From: Streptomyces sp. NBC_00425
GTDB taxonomy: Bacteria; Actinomycetota; Actinomycetes; Streptomycetales; Streptomycetaceae
Assembly: GCF_036030735.1 (NCBI RefSeq)
Contig: NZ_CP107928.1
Coordinates: 4,774,001-4,838,000, forward strand
DNA length: 64,000 nt
Reading direction: 5' to 3'
The notes under the pieces are model-generated. The model saw nothing but the letters and a program-made list of their open reading frames with translations. It was not told the DNA's origin and made no database searches. This document shows, one piece after another, positions 21,964 through 30,556 of the stretch (its first letter is position 1; each line of letters opens with the position of its first letter). The position numbers and the translations under genes were made by a program.

Positions 21964-23688
21964 TCAGGTCCGGCCCGGTCGCCGGCGCAGCCCGCGCAGC
22001 AGCGTGTCGAGTTCGGCGAGCCGCAGCGGACGGGCGAGCAGGGCGAAGGTGAGGACGACGACGACCGCGCCGGCAGTTGCGGCGACCAGGGCGCCCGCGT
22101 CCGCCGCGCCCAGGGCCGCGAGGTGGCCGAGCGCGGTGGCGGGGACGGCGGCGAGCAGCAGCCGTCCGTGGGCGCCGACGGCGGACGAGCGCAGGGGGTG
22201 GGCGACGGCGAGCCGGCGGCTCAGCACCCGGCCGGTCACCGCCCAGCCCGCGCACAGCGCCAGTGAGTACGCCGCCGCCATGCCGGTCACCGCCCAGCGG
22301 GCCGGCAGCAGGTGTGCGGCGGCCAGGGAGAGCGCCGCGTTGAGGGCGACGATCACGAGGTTGAGCAGGAACGGCGTCCGGGTGTCGGAGAGCGCGTAGA
22401 AGGTGCGGGACAGGACGTACTGGCCCGACAGGGCGACGAGTCCCGGCGCGAAGGCCATGAGGATTCCCGCCATGGCGACCGTGTCGGCGGCGCTGGTCCT
22501 GCCGTACCCGAAGACGAGGGCCATCACCGGCTGGGCCAGCGCGAACAGCGCGCAGGCGGCGGGGACGACGGCCGAGGCGCTGACGCGCAGGGCGTGGGAG
22601 ACGTCGCGCCGCACGGCGGCGGTGTCCCCGTCGGCGGCGGCCGCGCTCATCCGGGGCATCAGCGCGGTCACCACGGAGACGGTGACGATGCCGTGCGGGA
22701 CGACCCACAGGACATAGGCGTTGTTGTACGCGCCGTATCCGGGGCCGCCGTCGAGGCCCGCGGTCGTGGCCAGCCGGGTGGTGACCCAGTACGCGGCCTG
22801 GTTGGCCAGCACCAGCAGCACCAGCCAGCCGGCCGAGCGCAGCGGGCGGGTCAGTCCGCTGCCGCGCCAGTCGAAGCGGGGCCGCCACCGGAAGCGGGCC
22901 GCGCGCAGCGCGGGGACGAGGGCGAGCGCCTGGACGACGATGCCGGCGGTCGTGCCCCAGCCGAGCACGGCGGTCTCGGTCGCGGTGAGCGTGTCCCCGC
23001 CTCCGAGGGCCAGGGCCAGGTATGCGCCGAAGACGGCCATGACGACGACGTTGTTCAGGACCGGCGCCCACATCATCGCGCCGAACCGGCCCCGCGCGTT
23101 GAGGACTTGACCGAGCAGTGTGAACAGTCCGAGGAAGAAGATCTGGGGCAGGCAGTAGCGGGCGAACGCGGTGGTCATGGCCGCCTGCGGGCCGGTGTAG
23201 TCGGTGTACGCGTCGACGATCGCGGGAGCCGCCCACACCGCGGCCGCGGTGAGCGCCAGCAGGGCGGCGACGCAGACGGTGACCAGCCGGTCGGTGTAGG
23301 CCGCGCCCCCGTCGTCGTGTTCCTTGGCGGCCTTGACCAGTTCGGGCACGAAGACGGCGTTCAGCGCGCCGCCGAGGAGCAGCATGTAGACGATGGTGGG
23401 CAGGGCGTTGCCGACGGCGTAACCGTCGGCGGTCCGCCCGATGGTGCCCACCGCTGCCGCGACCACGGCGGACCGGACGAAGCCGGTGGCCCGGGAGACG
23501 ACGGACCCGGCGGCCATGACGGCGGTGCTGCGTCCCGCGGAGGCCTCCTTCGCCGCCTTCGCCGCGCCCGTGGATTCCGTCGCGCCCATGGCCTGCGTCG
23601 CTTCCGTGGCCGCCGTCCCTTCCGTGGCCTCCGTCGCTTTCGCGCTCCCGGCGTCGGCCGCGTCGGCCGGTATCGGCGTTCGCTTCAT
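21964..23688 (-). CDS. MurJ-like lipid II flippase
   Basis: 574 residues with about 14 membrane helices of the MviN/MurJ (MOP) fold. Motifs include GSVVSRATGFVRSAVVA, ALPTIVYMLLLGGALNAVFVPELV and the late VLSRTFYALSDTRTP. It has an unusual ~50-residue Ala/Thr/Glu-rich N-terminal extension of low complexity. ATG 23688 overlaps the stop of the Fem-like gene (ATGA). MurJ moves lipid-linked wall precursors to the outer face. Streptomycetes usually have another copy, so this is probably a secondary flippase, perhaps dedicated to precursor modified by the neighbouring Fem-like enzyme. Confidence 0.88.
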   Translation of the reverse strand: MKRTPIPADAADAGSAKATEATEGTAATEATQAMGATESTGAAKAAKEASAGRSTAVMAAGSVVSRATGFVRSAVVAAAVGTIGRTADGYAVGNALPTIVYMLLLGGALNAVFVPELVKAAKEHDDGGAAYTDRLVTVCVAALLALTAAAVWAAPAIVDAYTDYTGPQAAMTTAFARYCLPQIFFLGLFTLLGQVLNARGRFGAMMWAPVLNNVVVMAVFGAYLALALGGGDTLTATETAVLGWGTTAGIVVQALALVPALRAARFRWRPRFDWRGSGLTRPLRSAGWLVLLVLANQAAYWVTTRLATTAGLDGGPGYGAYNNAYVLWVVPHGIVTVSVVTALMPRMSAAAADGDTAAVRRDVSHALRVSASAVVPAACALFALAQPVMALVFGYGRTSAADTVAMAGILMAFAPGLVALSGQYVLSRTFYALSDTRTPFLLNLVIVALNAALSLAAAHLLPARWAVTGMAAAYSLALCAGWAVTGRVLSRRLAVAHPLRSSAVGAHGRLLLAAVPATALGHLAALGAADAGALVAATAGAVVVVLTFALLARPLRLAELDTLLRGLRRRPGRT

Positions 23689-24881
23689 CGGCGGTTCAGG
23701 TATGCCTGGAAGGCACGGTGGAGCGCGTGGTTGGCGCTGCCGGTCATCGGTCTCTCCCATTCCCCCAGCGTCTCGACGACGTGTCCGCCGGTGCCGAGCT
23801 TCCAGCGCAGCAGTCCGTACGCACGTTCGTCGGGATCGAGAGTGGAGGGTACCCCGCGCATGTCGTAGACGTCGGCGCCGAGAGCGTGGGCGTCCAGCAG
23901 CATCCGCCACTGCAGGGCGTTGGAGGGCCGGACCTCGCGACGGTGGTCGGCGGAGGCGCCGGTCTGGTACCAGGCCCGCCGGCCGACCGTGATCAGCGTG
24001 TGGGCGGCCAGGACCTCTCCCCGGTGACGGGCGAGGTACAGCCGCATACGGCCCGGTTCCTCGGCGTTGAGCGCGGCGTACTGACGCTCGTAGTAGGCGA
24101 GCGAGCGGCCCAGCCGGAAGCCGTCGCGCCGCTCGGTGACGCCGAGCAACCGGTGGAACTCGGGGAGGTCCGCCGCGCTGCCGACCACCACCTCGACGCC
24201 CTCCTTCCGGGCCCGGCGCACATTGCGTCGCCACTCCTGGTTGAGCCCGGACCACAGGTCCTGCTGGGTACGTCCGGCGAGCGGCACCTGGAAGACGTGC
24301 CGGGGCTGGGCGTCACCGTCCTCGCCGGTTCCGTCGCCGCCGCAGCGGCGCCAGCCCCGGGCCCGCAGCCGCTCGGCGACGGCGGTGCCGAGCGGGTCGA
24401 CCTCGCTGGCGAGGACGTCGCCCAGGCGTCGGCCCGGCCCCGTGAGCGGCTTGAGCAGGGCGGCGTCCCAGCGCCGGTAGGCGGGCGACGGGCCGATGCG
24501 CACGGCGAACGCGCCCGCGCGGCGCAGGTGTTCGAGGAGCGGGTCGAGCCAGCCGTCGACGTCGGGGTCGTTCCAGTCGGCGACGGGCCCTTCGGGAAGG
24601 TACGCGAAGTACTTGCGGGTGCCGGGGAACTGCCGCAGCAGCACCAGGGCCACGCCGGTCAGCGCCCCCGCTTCCGGATCCGGTCCCCAGCCGAGGAGTC
24701 GGGCGCGCCAGCCCTCCTTGACGTCGGCCCAGGACGGGCACTGGAGGAAGCCGGCGCCGAGGGCCGCGCCGTCCGGCGTCGCGAGGAAGGCGCGGTAGGT
24801 CTCGGCGGTGATCGGACGCAACGTCACGCCCCGGTCCCGGGCTTGGCACACACGGCTGGGCGGCACGAGCAGCGCTGACAC
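23685..24881 (-). CDS. FemX/FemAB-type peptidoglycan bridge aminoacyltransferase
   Basis: 398 residues from GTG 24881, preferred because AAGGAGAGG lies 8 bases upstream. Two GNAT-like halves; the signature is seen in LWSGLNQEWRRNVRRARKEGVEV, RDGFRLGRSLAYYERQY, HRGEVLAAHTLITVGRRAWYQTGAS, NALQWRMLLDAHALGADVYDMRG and GLLRWKLGTGGHVVE. Fem enzymes transfer an amino acid, in this genus glycine, from aminoacyl-tRNA to the lipid II stem peptide. First gene of the five-gene wall operon. Whether it is the main FemX or a VanK-like specialised copy cannot be told here. Confidence 0.85.
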   Translation of the reverse strand: MSALLVPPSRVCQARDRGVTLRPITAETYRAFLATPDGAALGAGFLQCPSWADVKEGWRARLLGWGPDPEAGALTGVALVLLRQFPGTRKYFAYLPEGPVADWNDPDVDGWLDPLLEHLRRAGAFAVRIGPSPAYRRWDAALLKPLTGPGRRLGDVLASEVDPLGTAVAERLRARGWRRCGGDGTGEDGDAQPRHVFQVPLAGRTQQDLWSGLNQEWRRNVRRARKEGVEVVVGSAADLPEFHRLLGVTERRDGFRLGRSLAYYERQYAALNAEEPGRMRLYLARHRGEVLAAHTLITVGRRAWYQTGASADHRREVRPSNALQWRMLLDAHALGADVYDMRGVPSTLDPDERAYGLLRWKLGTGGHVVETLGEWERPMTGSANHALHRAFQAYLNRR

Positions 24882-24963
24882 AGTCTGAGCCTCTCCTTCT
24901 CCCCGGACCTGTCGCGGGGACACAGCAGATGCTCACAGCGGCCCATGACCGCTCCGCACGGTG

Positions 24964-25008
24964 AATGTGACCGGACCATGACCGTTCCTCACCAGTCGCC
25001 GTCACATT
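24964..25008. promoter_or_regulatory. Inverted repeat between divergent wall genes
   Basis: AATGTGAC (24964-24971) and GTCACATT (25001-25008) form perfect 8-base arms 29 bases apart, in the 218-base region between the Fem-like operon and the L,D-transpeptidase gene. It could be a shared operator or two half-sites for one regulator. No assay or family assignment is possible from sequence. Confidence 0.4.
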
Positions 25009-25099
25009 GCTCCATAGCGGCTGACCTCGGGTTTTCCCGCTCTACAGTCACGTCATCGCCGACTCACCGACGCCGTTCGCGTCCTTCTCGGAGGTCCCG

Positions 25100-26302
25100 T
25101 TGCCTCGTATACGCGTACTCACCCATGCCCGCGTCCGGGCCGCCGTCGTGGCCGCCCTGCTGGCGCCGCTCGCCGCCTGCTCGTCGAGCGCCGGCCCGAG
25201 CGGCCCCGACGCCAAGGGACCGTCGGGCGCCGCCGACCGCCCGGTCACGGTCACCGTCACACCGACGGGAACGAGGGTCCCGGCGGGCCGGCCCGTGACG
25301 GTCACGGCCACGGGCGGCCGACTCACCTCGGTGACCGTCACCGACGCCGAGGGCCACCGGCTCGCCGGCAAGGTCGCCGCCGACGGCCGCTCGTGGGTCT
25401 CCGACCGCAAGGCCGTGCCCGGTGCGGCGTACTCGGTGACGGCGGCGACCCGGACCGACGGCGGCACCGACAGGAGCACCAGGGCCGCGTTCACCACGGC
25501 TCCGGCCGGCAAGGTCAACAAGGTCGACTGGCGACCGGGCGCCGGCGCCACCTTCGGCGTCGCCCAGCCCGTCTCCCTGGTCTTCGACCGTCCGGTCAAG
25601 AACCGCGCCGAGGTCGAGAAGCAGCTGAAGGTCACCACCTCGAACGGCACCAAGGGCTCCTGGGGGTGGATACGCGACTGGTCGGGCGGCGACCGGGTGG
25701 ACTGGCGGCCCGAGGCCTACTGGAAGCCCGGGACCAAGGTCACGCTGAACGCGGAGCTGAACGGCACGGACTCGGGCCCGGACGGCGGCTGGTTCGTGCG
25801 CGACTACACGACCGCCTTCACCGTCGGCGCCCGGCAGATCGTCAAGGTCGACCTCGACAGCCATCAGCTCACCCTCGAGCGGAACGGCGAGACGGTGCGG
25901 CGCATACCGGTCTCCGGCGGGACGCCCGGCGGCGACAAGCGCTCCTGGCGCGGCACCGCCGTGCTCATGGCCAAGGAGGGCACGATCAACATGAACTCCG
26001 AGACGGTGGGCCTGGGCAACGCCTACGACAAGATGGTCGACTACTCGATGCGGCTGACCTGGTCGGGCATGTACGCGCACGCCGCGCCGTGGAACGCCCG
26101 CTTCTTCGGCTCCGCCAACCACAGTTCCGGATGCATAGGGATGAGCGACGCGAACGCGGCCTGGCTGTACGGGCAGGTGCGGCCGGGCGACCCGTTCGAG
26201 ATCACCGGCAAGGAGACCAAGGGCGTGGTCGCGCCCGGGAACGGCTTCGGCACGTGGAACCTCTCGTGGGCCGAATGGCAGCAGAAGAGCGCGCTGCGCT
26301 GA
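25100..26302 (+). CDS. L,D-transpeptidase lipoprotein (Ig-like + YkuD)
   Basis: 400 residues from TTG 25100 with GGAGG 5 bases upstream. Lipobox LAAC near residue 27. Two Ig-like domains (~45-125, ~130-245) precede a YkuD catalytic domain with the motif HSSGCIGM, catalytic C345 and H341. These enzymes form 3-3 crosslinks in peptidoglycan or swap stem-peptide residues outside the membrane. It diverges from the Fem/MurJ/two-component operon, so wall-precursor modification and crosslinking genes share a promoter region. Ends at a hairpin. Confidence 0.92.
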   Translation: MPRIRVLTHARVRAAVVAALLAPLAACSSSAGPSGPDAKGPSGAADRPVTVTVTPTGTRVPAGRPVTVTATGGRLTSVTVTDAEGHRLAGKVAADGRSWVSDRKAVPGAAYSVTAATRTDGGTDRSTRAAFTTAPAGKVNKVDWRPGAGATFGVAQPVSLVFDRPVKNRAEVEKQLKVTTSNGTKGSWGWIRDWSGGDRVDWRPEAYWKPGTKVTLNAELNGTDSGPDGGWFVRDYTTAFTVGARQIVKVDLDSHQLTLERNGETVRRIPVSGGTPGGDKRSWRGTAVLMAKEGTINMNSETVGLGNAYDKMVDYSMRLTWSGMYAHAAPWNARFFGSANHSSGCIGMSDANAAWLYGQVRPGDPFEITGKETKGVVAPGNGFGTWNLSWAEWQQKSALR

Positions 26303-26309
26303 GACCAGG

Positions 26310-26335
26310 CCGCTCCGGGCGTCTTCGCGGAGCGG
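26310..26335. terminator. Terminator between convergent genes
   Basis: Eight-base stem CCGCTCCG (26310-26317) / CGGAGCGG (26328-26335), between the L,D-transpeptidase stop and the DUF2809 gene. Confidence 0.6.
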
Positions 26336-26354
26336 ACGCAGCTCGCCGGATGCC

Positions 26355-26789
26355 TCAGCCGGCCCCGGGGCCTCCGCCCGCGCGGCCGGCGAGCAGCGCG
26401 GTGTGGACGGCCCAGCCGGCCACCGCGCCGACCGCGTACCAGAGCAGGTCCGGGGGATCGAAGGTGGAGCCGAGCACGAGGCGGGCGAGGGCGCTGCGCC
26501 GGGAGAGGTCCGCCGGCACGGAGCTGAGCTGGAGGAACTCGACGGCCCAACTGACGGCCAGCGCGCCGCCGGCGGCCGTCAGGGGCGTCACCCGCGGCGC
26601 GAGGGCGACGACGAGCGTGAGCAGCAGGACGGTGTACAGCGCGTCCCCGCCGTACTTGGCCACGTCACCGGCGGCCACGGCCCGGAGCCCGAGCCCCGCG
26701 CCGACGGTCAGGACCGCGGCGCCGGCCGCCGCCGTCCGGATCCGCAGCGGGTCGGCGGCGGTGCCGCGGGTCTCCGAGATGCCGGTCAC
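26355..26789 (-). CDS. DUF2809 membrane protein
   Basis: 144 residues, four predicted membrane helices. Family blocks GDALYTVLLLTLVVALAPR, AVSWAVEFLQL and LARLVLGSTFDPPDLLWYAVGAVAGW match DUF2809, a small group sometimes compared with VanZ-like proteins. No function is established. It lies alone between convergent and divergent neighbours. Confidence 0.8.
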   Translation of the reverse strand: MTGISETRGTAADPLRIRTAAAGAAVLTVGAGLGLRAVAAGDVAKYGGDALYTVLLLTLVVALAPRVTPLTAAGGALAVSWAVEFLQLSSVPADLSRRSALARLVLGSTFDPPDLLWYAVGAVAGWAVHTALLAGRAGGGPGAG

Positions 26790-26830
26790 AGGGCCTCATA
26801 CTGCCGTACGGCCGGACGGCCGTGCGGTCG

Positions 26831-27061
26831 TCAGGCCGCCTGCGGGGCCGGGACCGCGAAGCGCGGTGACGGGACCTGCGGCAGGGTCCGCTTCGTCAGG
26901 CCGGCGAGGGTGGCGCCGGGACCGATGTCGCCCACCGACGCCCGCCGCGCGAACGGGTGCCCGGACGACATCAGCAGCACCCTCGGCTGCGACACCAGCA
27001 CCGGACCCAGCGTCAGATCCGGCTCGGCCAGCGGGGGTTCGGTGACCTGGAGCTCGACGTC
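26831..27061 (-). pseudogene. LysR-family regulator, 3' remnant
   Basis: The frame reads DVELQVTEPPLAEPDLTLGPVLVSQPRVLLMSSGHPFARRASV, part of a LysR effector-binding domain, then ends in unrelated sequence. The DNA-binding half and most of the ~300-residue protein are absent. It stops about 25 bases from the start of an MBL-fold remnant on the other strand, as if one deletion had removed the shared promoter region and both 5' ends. Confidence 0.65.
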
Positions 27062-27084
27062 CCCGGTGCGCAGCGGACCGTACC

Positions 27085-27760
27085 TCAACGACACGCGCCG
27101 CCTCGACGCCAACACCGGCGGCCTGCTCGTCGAGCACGGCGCCCGGGCCCTGCTGATCGACGCCGGGTTCGGGCCGCGCGGTACCGGAGGACCCCGCCCA
27201 CCCCGACCGGGGCGTGGTGCACGGCGGGTCGTTGCCCGGCAACCTGGCCCTGCTCGGCCGGTCGCCCGACGACATCGACACGGTGGCCTTCACCCACCTG
27301 CACCGGCGACCACGTCGGCCGGGCCTGCGTCGACCCCCCGCTGTTCACCAGGGCGGCCTTCGTGATCCCCAAGGCCGAGTGGGACCATCGCGACCCCGCG
27401 CTCACCGCCCTCGAACCCCGGACGAGGCCGGTGGCCCCCGGCGAGGAGATCTTCCCCGGAGTCCACGCCCTGGCCCTGCCCGGCCACACCGCAGGGCACA
27501 CCGGCTTCGTGATCGCCTCGCACGGCGCCCGCCTGCTCGCCTTCGGCGACGCCCTGCTCTCCTCGCTCCAGATCCGGCACCCCGAGTGGTCCGCGGTCAC
27601 CGACGCCGACCCCGCGGGGTCCGGGCGCCGCCGCCGCGGCCTGATCGCCGAGCTCCTGCGCCCGGACACCCTCGGCTTCGGCATCCACTTCGCGGACGTG
27701 GTCTTCGGCCGGGTACGGCCACACGGCGCCGGCGACGGCGCGGTCTGGCACCCGCTGTGA
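27085..27760 (+). pseudogene. MBL-fold metallohydrolase, decayed
   Basis: Homology is spread over three frames: NTGGLLVEHGARALLIDAGFGPR (to ~27190), then GSLPGNLALLGRSPDDIDTVAFTHLH (~27225-27305), then GDHVGRACVDPPLFTRAAFVIPKAEWDHRDP through to the stop. The metal motif HxHxDH is split by one extra base at CACCTGCACCGGCGACCAC. Later motifs (LPGHTAGHTGF, FGDAL, HFADVVFGRV) are intact. With two frameshifts and no N-terminus, it is inactive. Confidence 0.75.
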
Positions 27761-27806
27761 CCTCAGGCCCCTGGCGCCCGGCCCCGCGCGCCGGGCCCGA
27801 GCGGGG

Positions 27807-29192
27807 CTACAGCGGTTTCACCGCGGAGGCGTGCTGCTGTGGTTCCGCCTGACGGGGCAGCACCGGCTTCGGTTCCCACGCCGCGGTGGTCCGCAGATAG
27901 GCGTAGACGACCGAGCCCGTCGCGAGGACGAGGAGCGGTCCGTAGAACCACGGATGCCCGGCCATCTCCAGCGGCAGGTAGCGGTACGACAGCAGGAGCG
28001 CGACGAAGACCGTCGTGCCGTACGCGACCAGCCGGATGCCCGACTGCGCCCAGCCGCGGTCGTGCGCGCGCAGGGCTCCTTCGATCGTGAGGGTGAACAC
28101 CACGCCGGCGAGGATGTCCACGCCGTAGTGGAAGCCGAATCCCAGCGTCGCGGCGAGCGTGGCGACCAGCCAGAACGCACCGGCGTAGCGCAACGTCCGC
28201 GGACCCTTTCGGGTGTGGATGAAGATCGCGGTGGCCCATGCCGTGTGCAGGCTGGGCATGCAGTTGCGCGGGGTGACCCCGTCGAACGGCATCGGGTGCG
28301 GAGGGCTGATCGGCGGCGGAGTCGTCGGCCACAGATCGGCCACCGCCCACTGCACGCTGGAGTGCGACTCCTGCCACAGGCTGACCGCGGTCCAGTGCTC
28401 GGTGCCGTCGCCGTAGGCGAAGATCGGTCCGACCACCGGGAAGATCATGTAGATGCCGGGGCCGAGGAGCCCGATCGCCAGGAACGTGCGCACCAGATGG
28501 TGGCGCGGAAAACGGCGTTCGGCCGCGACGTTGCGGAGTTGGTACAGCGCCACGAGGACCGCGGCCACCGGCAGTTGCCCGTAGACGAAGTCGAGGACGT
28601 TGAAGCCGATCGCCCCGGTGGCCGTGACGGCGCGGCCCACGAGCCACGACGGGTTGCCCAACGCGTGATCGGCGATCGCCACGTACTGGTCGAGCACCAT
28701 CGGGCGGGTCGCGGAGGTGATGAGCAGCCAGGTGTCCCCGGTCTTGCGGCCGGCCATCAGCAGCAGGGCCAGCCCGGCGCCCTTCAGCAGCAGGGCGCGG
28801 TCACGGCCGGTGCGGCGGGTGAGCGCGACGACCACACAGCCGAGGGTCACCCACAGCGCCCCGTTGCCGAAGGGGTGGCCCTCCGTCACCTTGATGCCGG
28901 CCGCCCACCGGACCAGCAGGAAGCCGAGGTCGATGCCGATCGCGGCGCCGACCGCGATGAACCGTTGCCGCCAGTCCACCACCACGAGCATCAACGCCAT
29001 GCTGGCGTACAGCAGACCGCCTGATTTGGGCGGGAATATCACCTCGCGCGCCTGGCTGGTGATCGGGCCCGGCAGACCGTAGTGCCGCGCGACGATCTCC
29101 AGCATGACGAAGAGCCCGAGCGCCGCCACACCGGCCGCCGCCCACAGGACGGCCTTCGGACCCTTTATTCGCGAGAACACCCGTGATGACAT
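27807..29192 (-). CDS. PAP2-superfamily membrane phosphatase/phosphotransferase
   Basis: 461 residues, about a dozen membrane helices. The C-terminal half has the PAP2 (Aur1/Ipt1-like) motifs PRNCMPSLHTAWA and FGFHYGVDILAG, containing the catalytic His residues. These enzymes remove or transfer phosphate headgroups on lipids or inositol phosphates at the membrane. ATG 29192 gives the natural start of a basic n-region (SSRVFSRIKGP) but has no clear ribosome site, so it may be read from a leaderless or very short-leader transcript. Alone in its unit. Confidence 0.82.
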   Translation of the reverse strand: MSSRVFSRIKGPKAVLWAAAGVAALGLFVMLEIVARHYGLPGPITSQAREVIFPPKSGGLLYASMALMLVVVDWRQRFIAVGAAIGIDLGFLLVRWAAGIKVTEGHPFGNGALWVTLGCVVVALTRRTGRDRALLLKGAGLALLLMAGRKTGDTWLLITSATRPMVLDQYVAIADHALGNPSWLVGRAVTATGAIGFNVLDFVYGQLPVAAVLVALYQLRNVAAERRFPRHHLVRTFLAIGLLGPGIYMIFPVVGPIFAYGDGTEHWTAVSLWQESHSSVQWAVADLWPTTPPPISPPHPMPFDGVTPRNCMPSLHTAWATAIFIHTRKGPRTLRYAGAFWLVATLAATLGFGFHYGVDILAGVVFTLTIEGALRAHDRGWAQSGIRLVAYGTTVFVALLLSYRYLPLEMAGHPWFYGPLLVLATGSVVYAYLRTTAAWEPKPVLPRQAEPQQHASAVKPL

Positions 29193-30174
29193 AGGTATCA
29201 ATTGTCTGACCAGTGTGTGAGATGCGGGCTGAACAGGTACTTTTTCGCGCTGGACGGCGTGCCCTTGCGGTAGGGGACGGACAAGGAGGGGCGTTCCTCG
29301 CGAGTTCGAACATGTTATCGGAGCGGTGCACGGACTTCGCCGGGTTGTGTTTCGGTCGTCATTTCGGGCGTCATCTTTACGTCCGCCGCCCTCGCCGTAG
29401 GCGCGATGCCCCTCGTGCTCGCCGCCGTGACCGGCGGAGCGGCGCAGGCCGTCGCCTCGCGCACCGGCTCCGTGTCCATCTACGGCACGGTCGACGGTCA
29501 GCTCCACCAGTACGGTCAGCTCCACCAGTACCTGGTCCCGCAGGCCAAGCCCTCCGGGTCGGCCCGCACAGGCCGGCACGTCATGATCGACACCGGTTTC
29601 GCCCTGAAGACGCCGGCCGCCGCGGGCGACGACCGCATCGTCGCCCCGACCTCGGACGGCCGGCCGCTCCGCTACAAGATCAACGGCGTGGCTCGACCGG
29701 GACCGCCCCGTCCTGAAGTCCAGCGGCCGGCCCGGCGTGGACTCGCTCACCTCGCCCGACGGCCACGCCGACGAGGGGATCGCCGAGCGGCTCGGCGTGT
29801 CCCCGCGCACGGCCCGGCGCATCGCCTCCGAACCCATGGACCGCCTCGACGCGCGCAGCCGCTTCGAGGCCGGCGTACGCGCCGTCCAGCGGGGCCGGCT
29901 CCCGAACCGTCCGTGAGCCGTGACCGGCAACGTCACGGCCCGAACGAGCAATATCTGTTTTCGCGAAATGAGAAATGGACGCAGCGCCCGGGGAATATTT
30001 CTGGGGCCGCCAACGGCTCGAAGTTATTCGCCGCACAGGTCCGATCACGACGTGCTACTGTCGTTGTCAGTTGCAGGTGTGGTTGCCAGAAGGTTTTTCC
30101 GACGGCTGATCATCACGGCGACACGGAATCCGCACAGGGCGCATTCCTGACACCGTCTCCGAAGGAGAAACACA
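29193..30174. other. Gene-poor stretch with remnants and the csp leader
   Basis: 29406-29700 (+) has an open frame beginning MPLVLAAVTGGAAQAVA that looks like a damaged secreted protein; upstream codons in the same frame (GVIFTSAALAVG) suggest a lost signal peptide start. It includes an exact 18-base duplication at 29496-29531. A LuxR remnant follows (annotated separately). The last ~130 bases are the promoter and leader of the cold-shock gene; GTGCTACTGT near 30048 matches GTGCTACCGT before the second csp gene. Confidence 0.45.
29737..29916 (+). pseudogene. LuxR-type HTH, 3' remnant
   Basis: The frame encodes DGHADEGIAERLGVSPRTARR and then MDRLDARSRFEAGVRAVQRG, the DNA-binding end of an actinobacterial LuxR/TrmB-like regulator. 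The N-terminal part of the usual ~330-residue protein is missing. Confidence 0.65.
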
Positions 30175-30378
30175 ATGGCTACTGGCACCGTGAAGTGGTT
30201 CAACGCCGAAAAGGGCTTCGGCTTCATCGAGCAGGACGGCGGCGGCGCCGACGTCTTCGCCCACTACTCCAACATCTCTGCCCAGGGCTTCCGTGAGCTG
30301 CTCGAGGGCCAGAAGGTGTCGTTCGACATCGCCCAGGGCCAGAAGGGCCCGACGGCCGAGAACATCGTCATCGCCTGA
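30175..30378 (+). CDS. Cold-shock protein, CspA family
   Basis: 67 residues: [21 protein letters not shown] with RNP1 (KGFGFI) and RNP2 (VFAHYSNI). AAGGAGAA lies 7 bases upstream of the ATG. A single-stranded nucleic-acid chaperone of the usual Streptomyces length. It is followed by a strong hairpin and then a DEAD-box helicase gene. The same order recurs at 44.3 kb, so the pair seems to form a functional module, with the chaperone and helicase both acting on RNA structure. Confidence 0.95.
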   Translation: MATGTVKWFNAEKGFGFIEQDGGGADVFAHYSNISAQGFRELLEGQKVSFDIAQGQKGPTAENIVIA

Positions 30379-30402
30379 CACCGGCACAGACGCGTTCTTT
30401 GC

Positions 30403-30438
30403 AGCTGGGGCCCGCACCTAGGGGTGCGGGCCCCAGCT
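30403..30438 (+). terminator. Strong terminator after csp
   Basis: Perfect 16-bp stem AGCTGGGGCCCGCACC (30403-30418) / GGTGCGGGCCCCAGCT (30423-30438), loop TAGG, then CGTTTTGTTTT. It would leave some read-through into the helicase gene under control. Confidence 0.88.
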
Positions 30439-30556
30439 CGTTTTGTTTTCCAGGGCGATTCCGTCCTGTCATCACCGGCTCGTTCTCGCGATTTTCAGCG
30501 CCGTTCACTTTGCTGCGGAAATCCCTTGATACGTGCCCGCATCGAGGAGATCCCGC

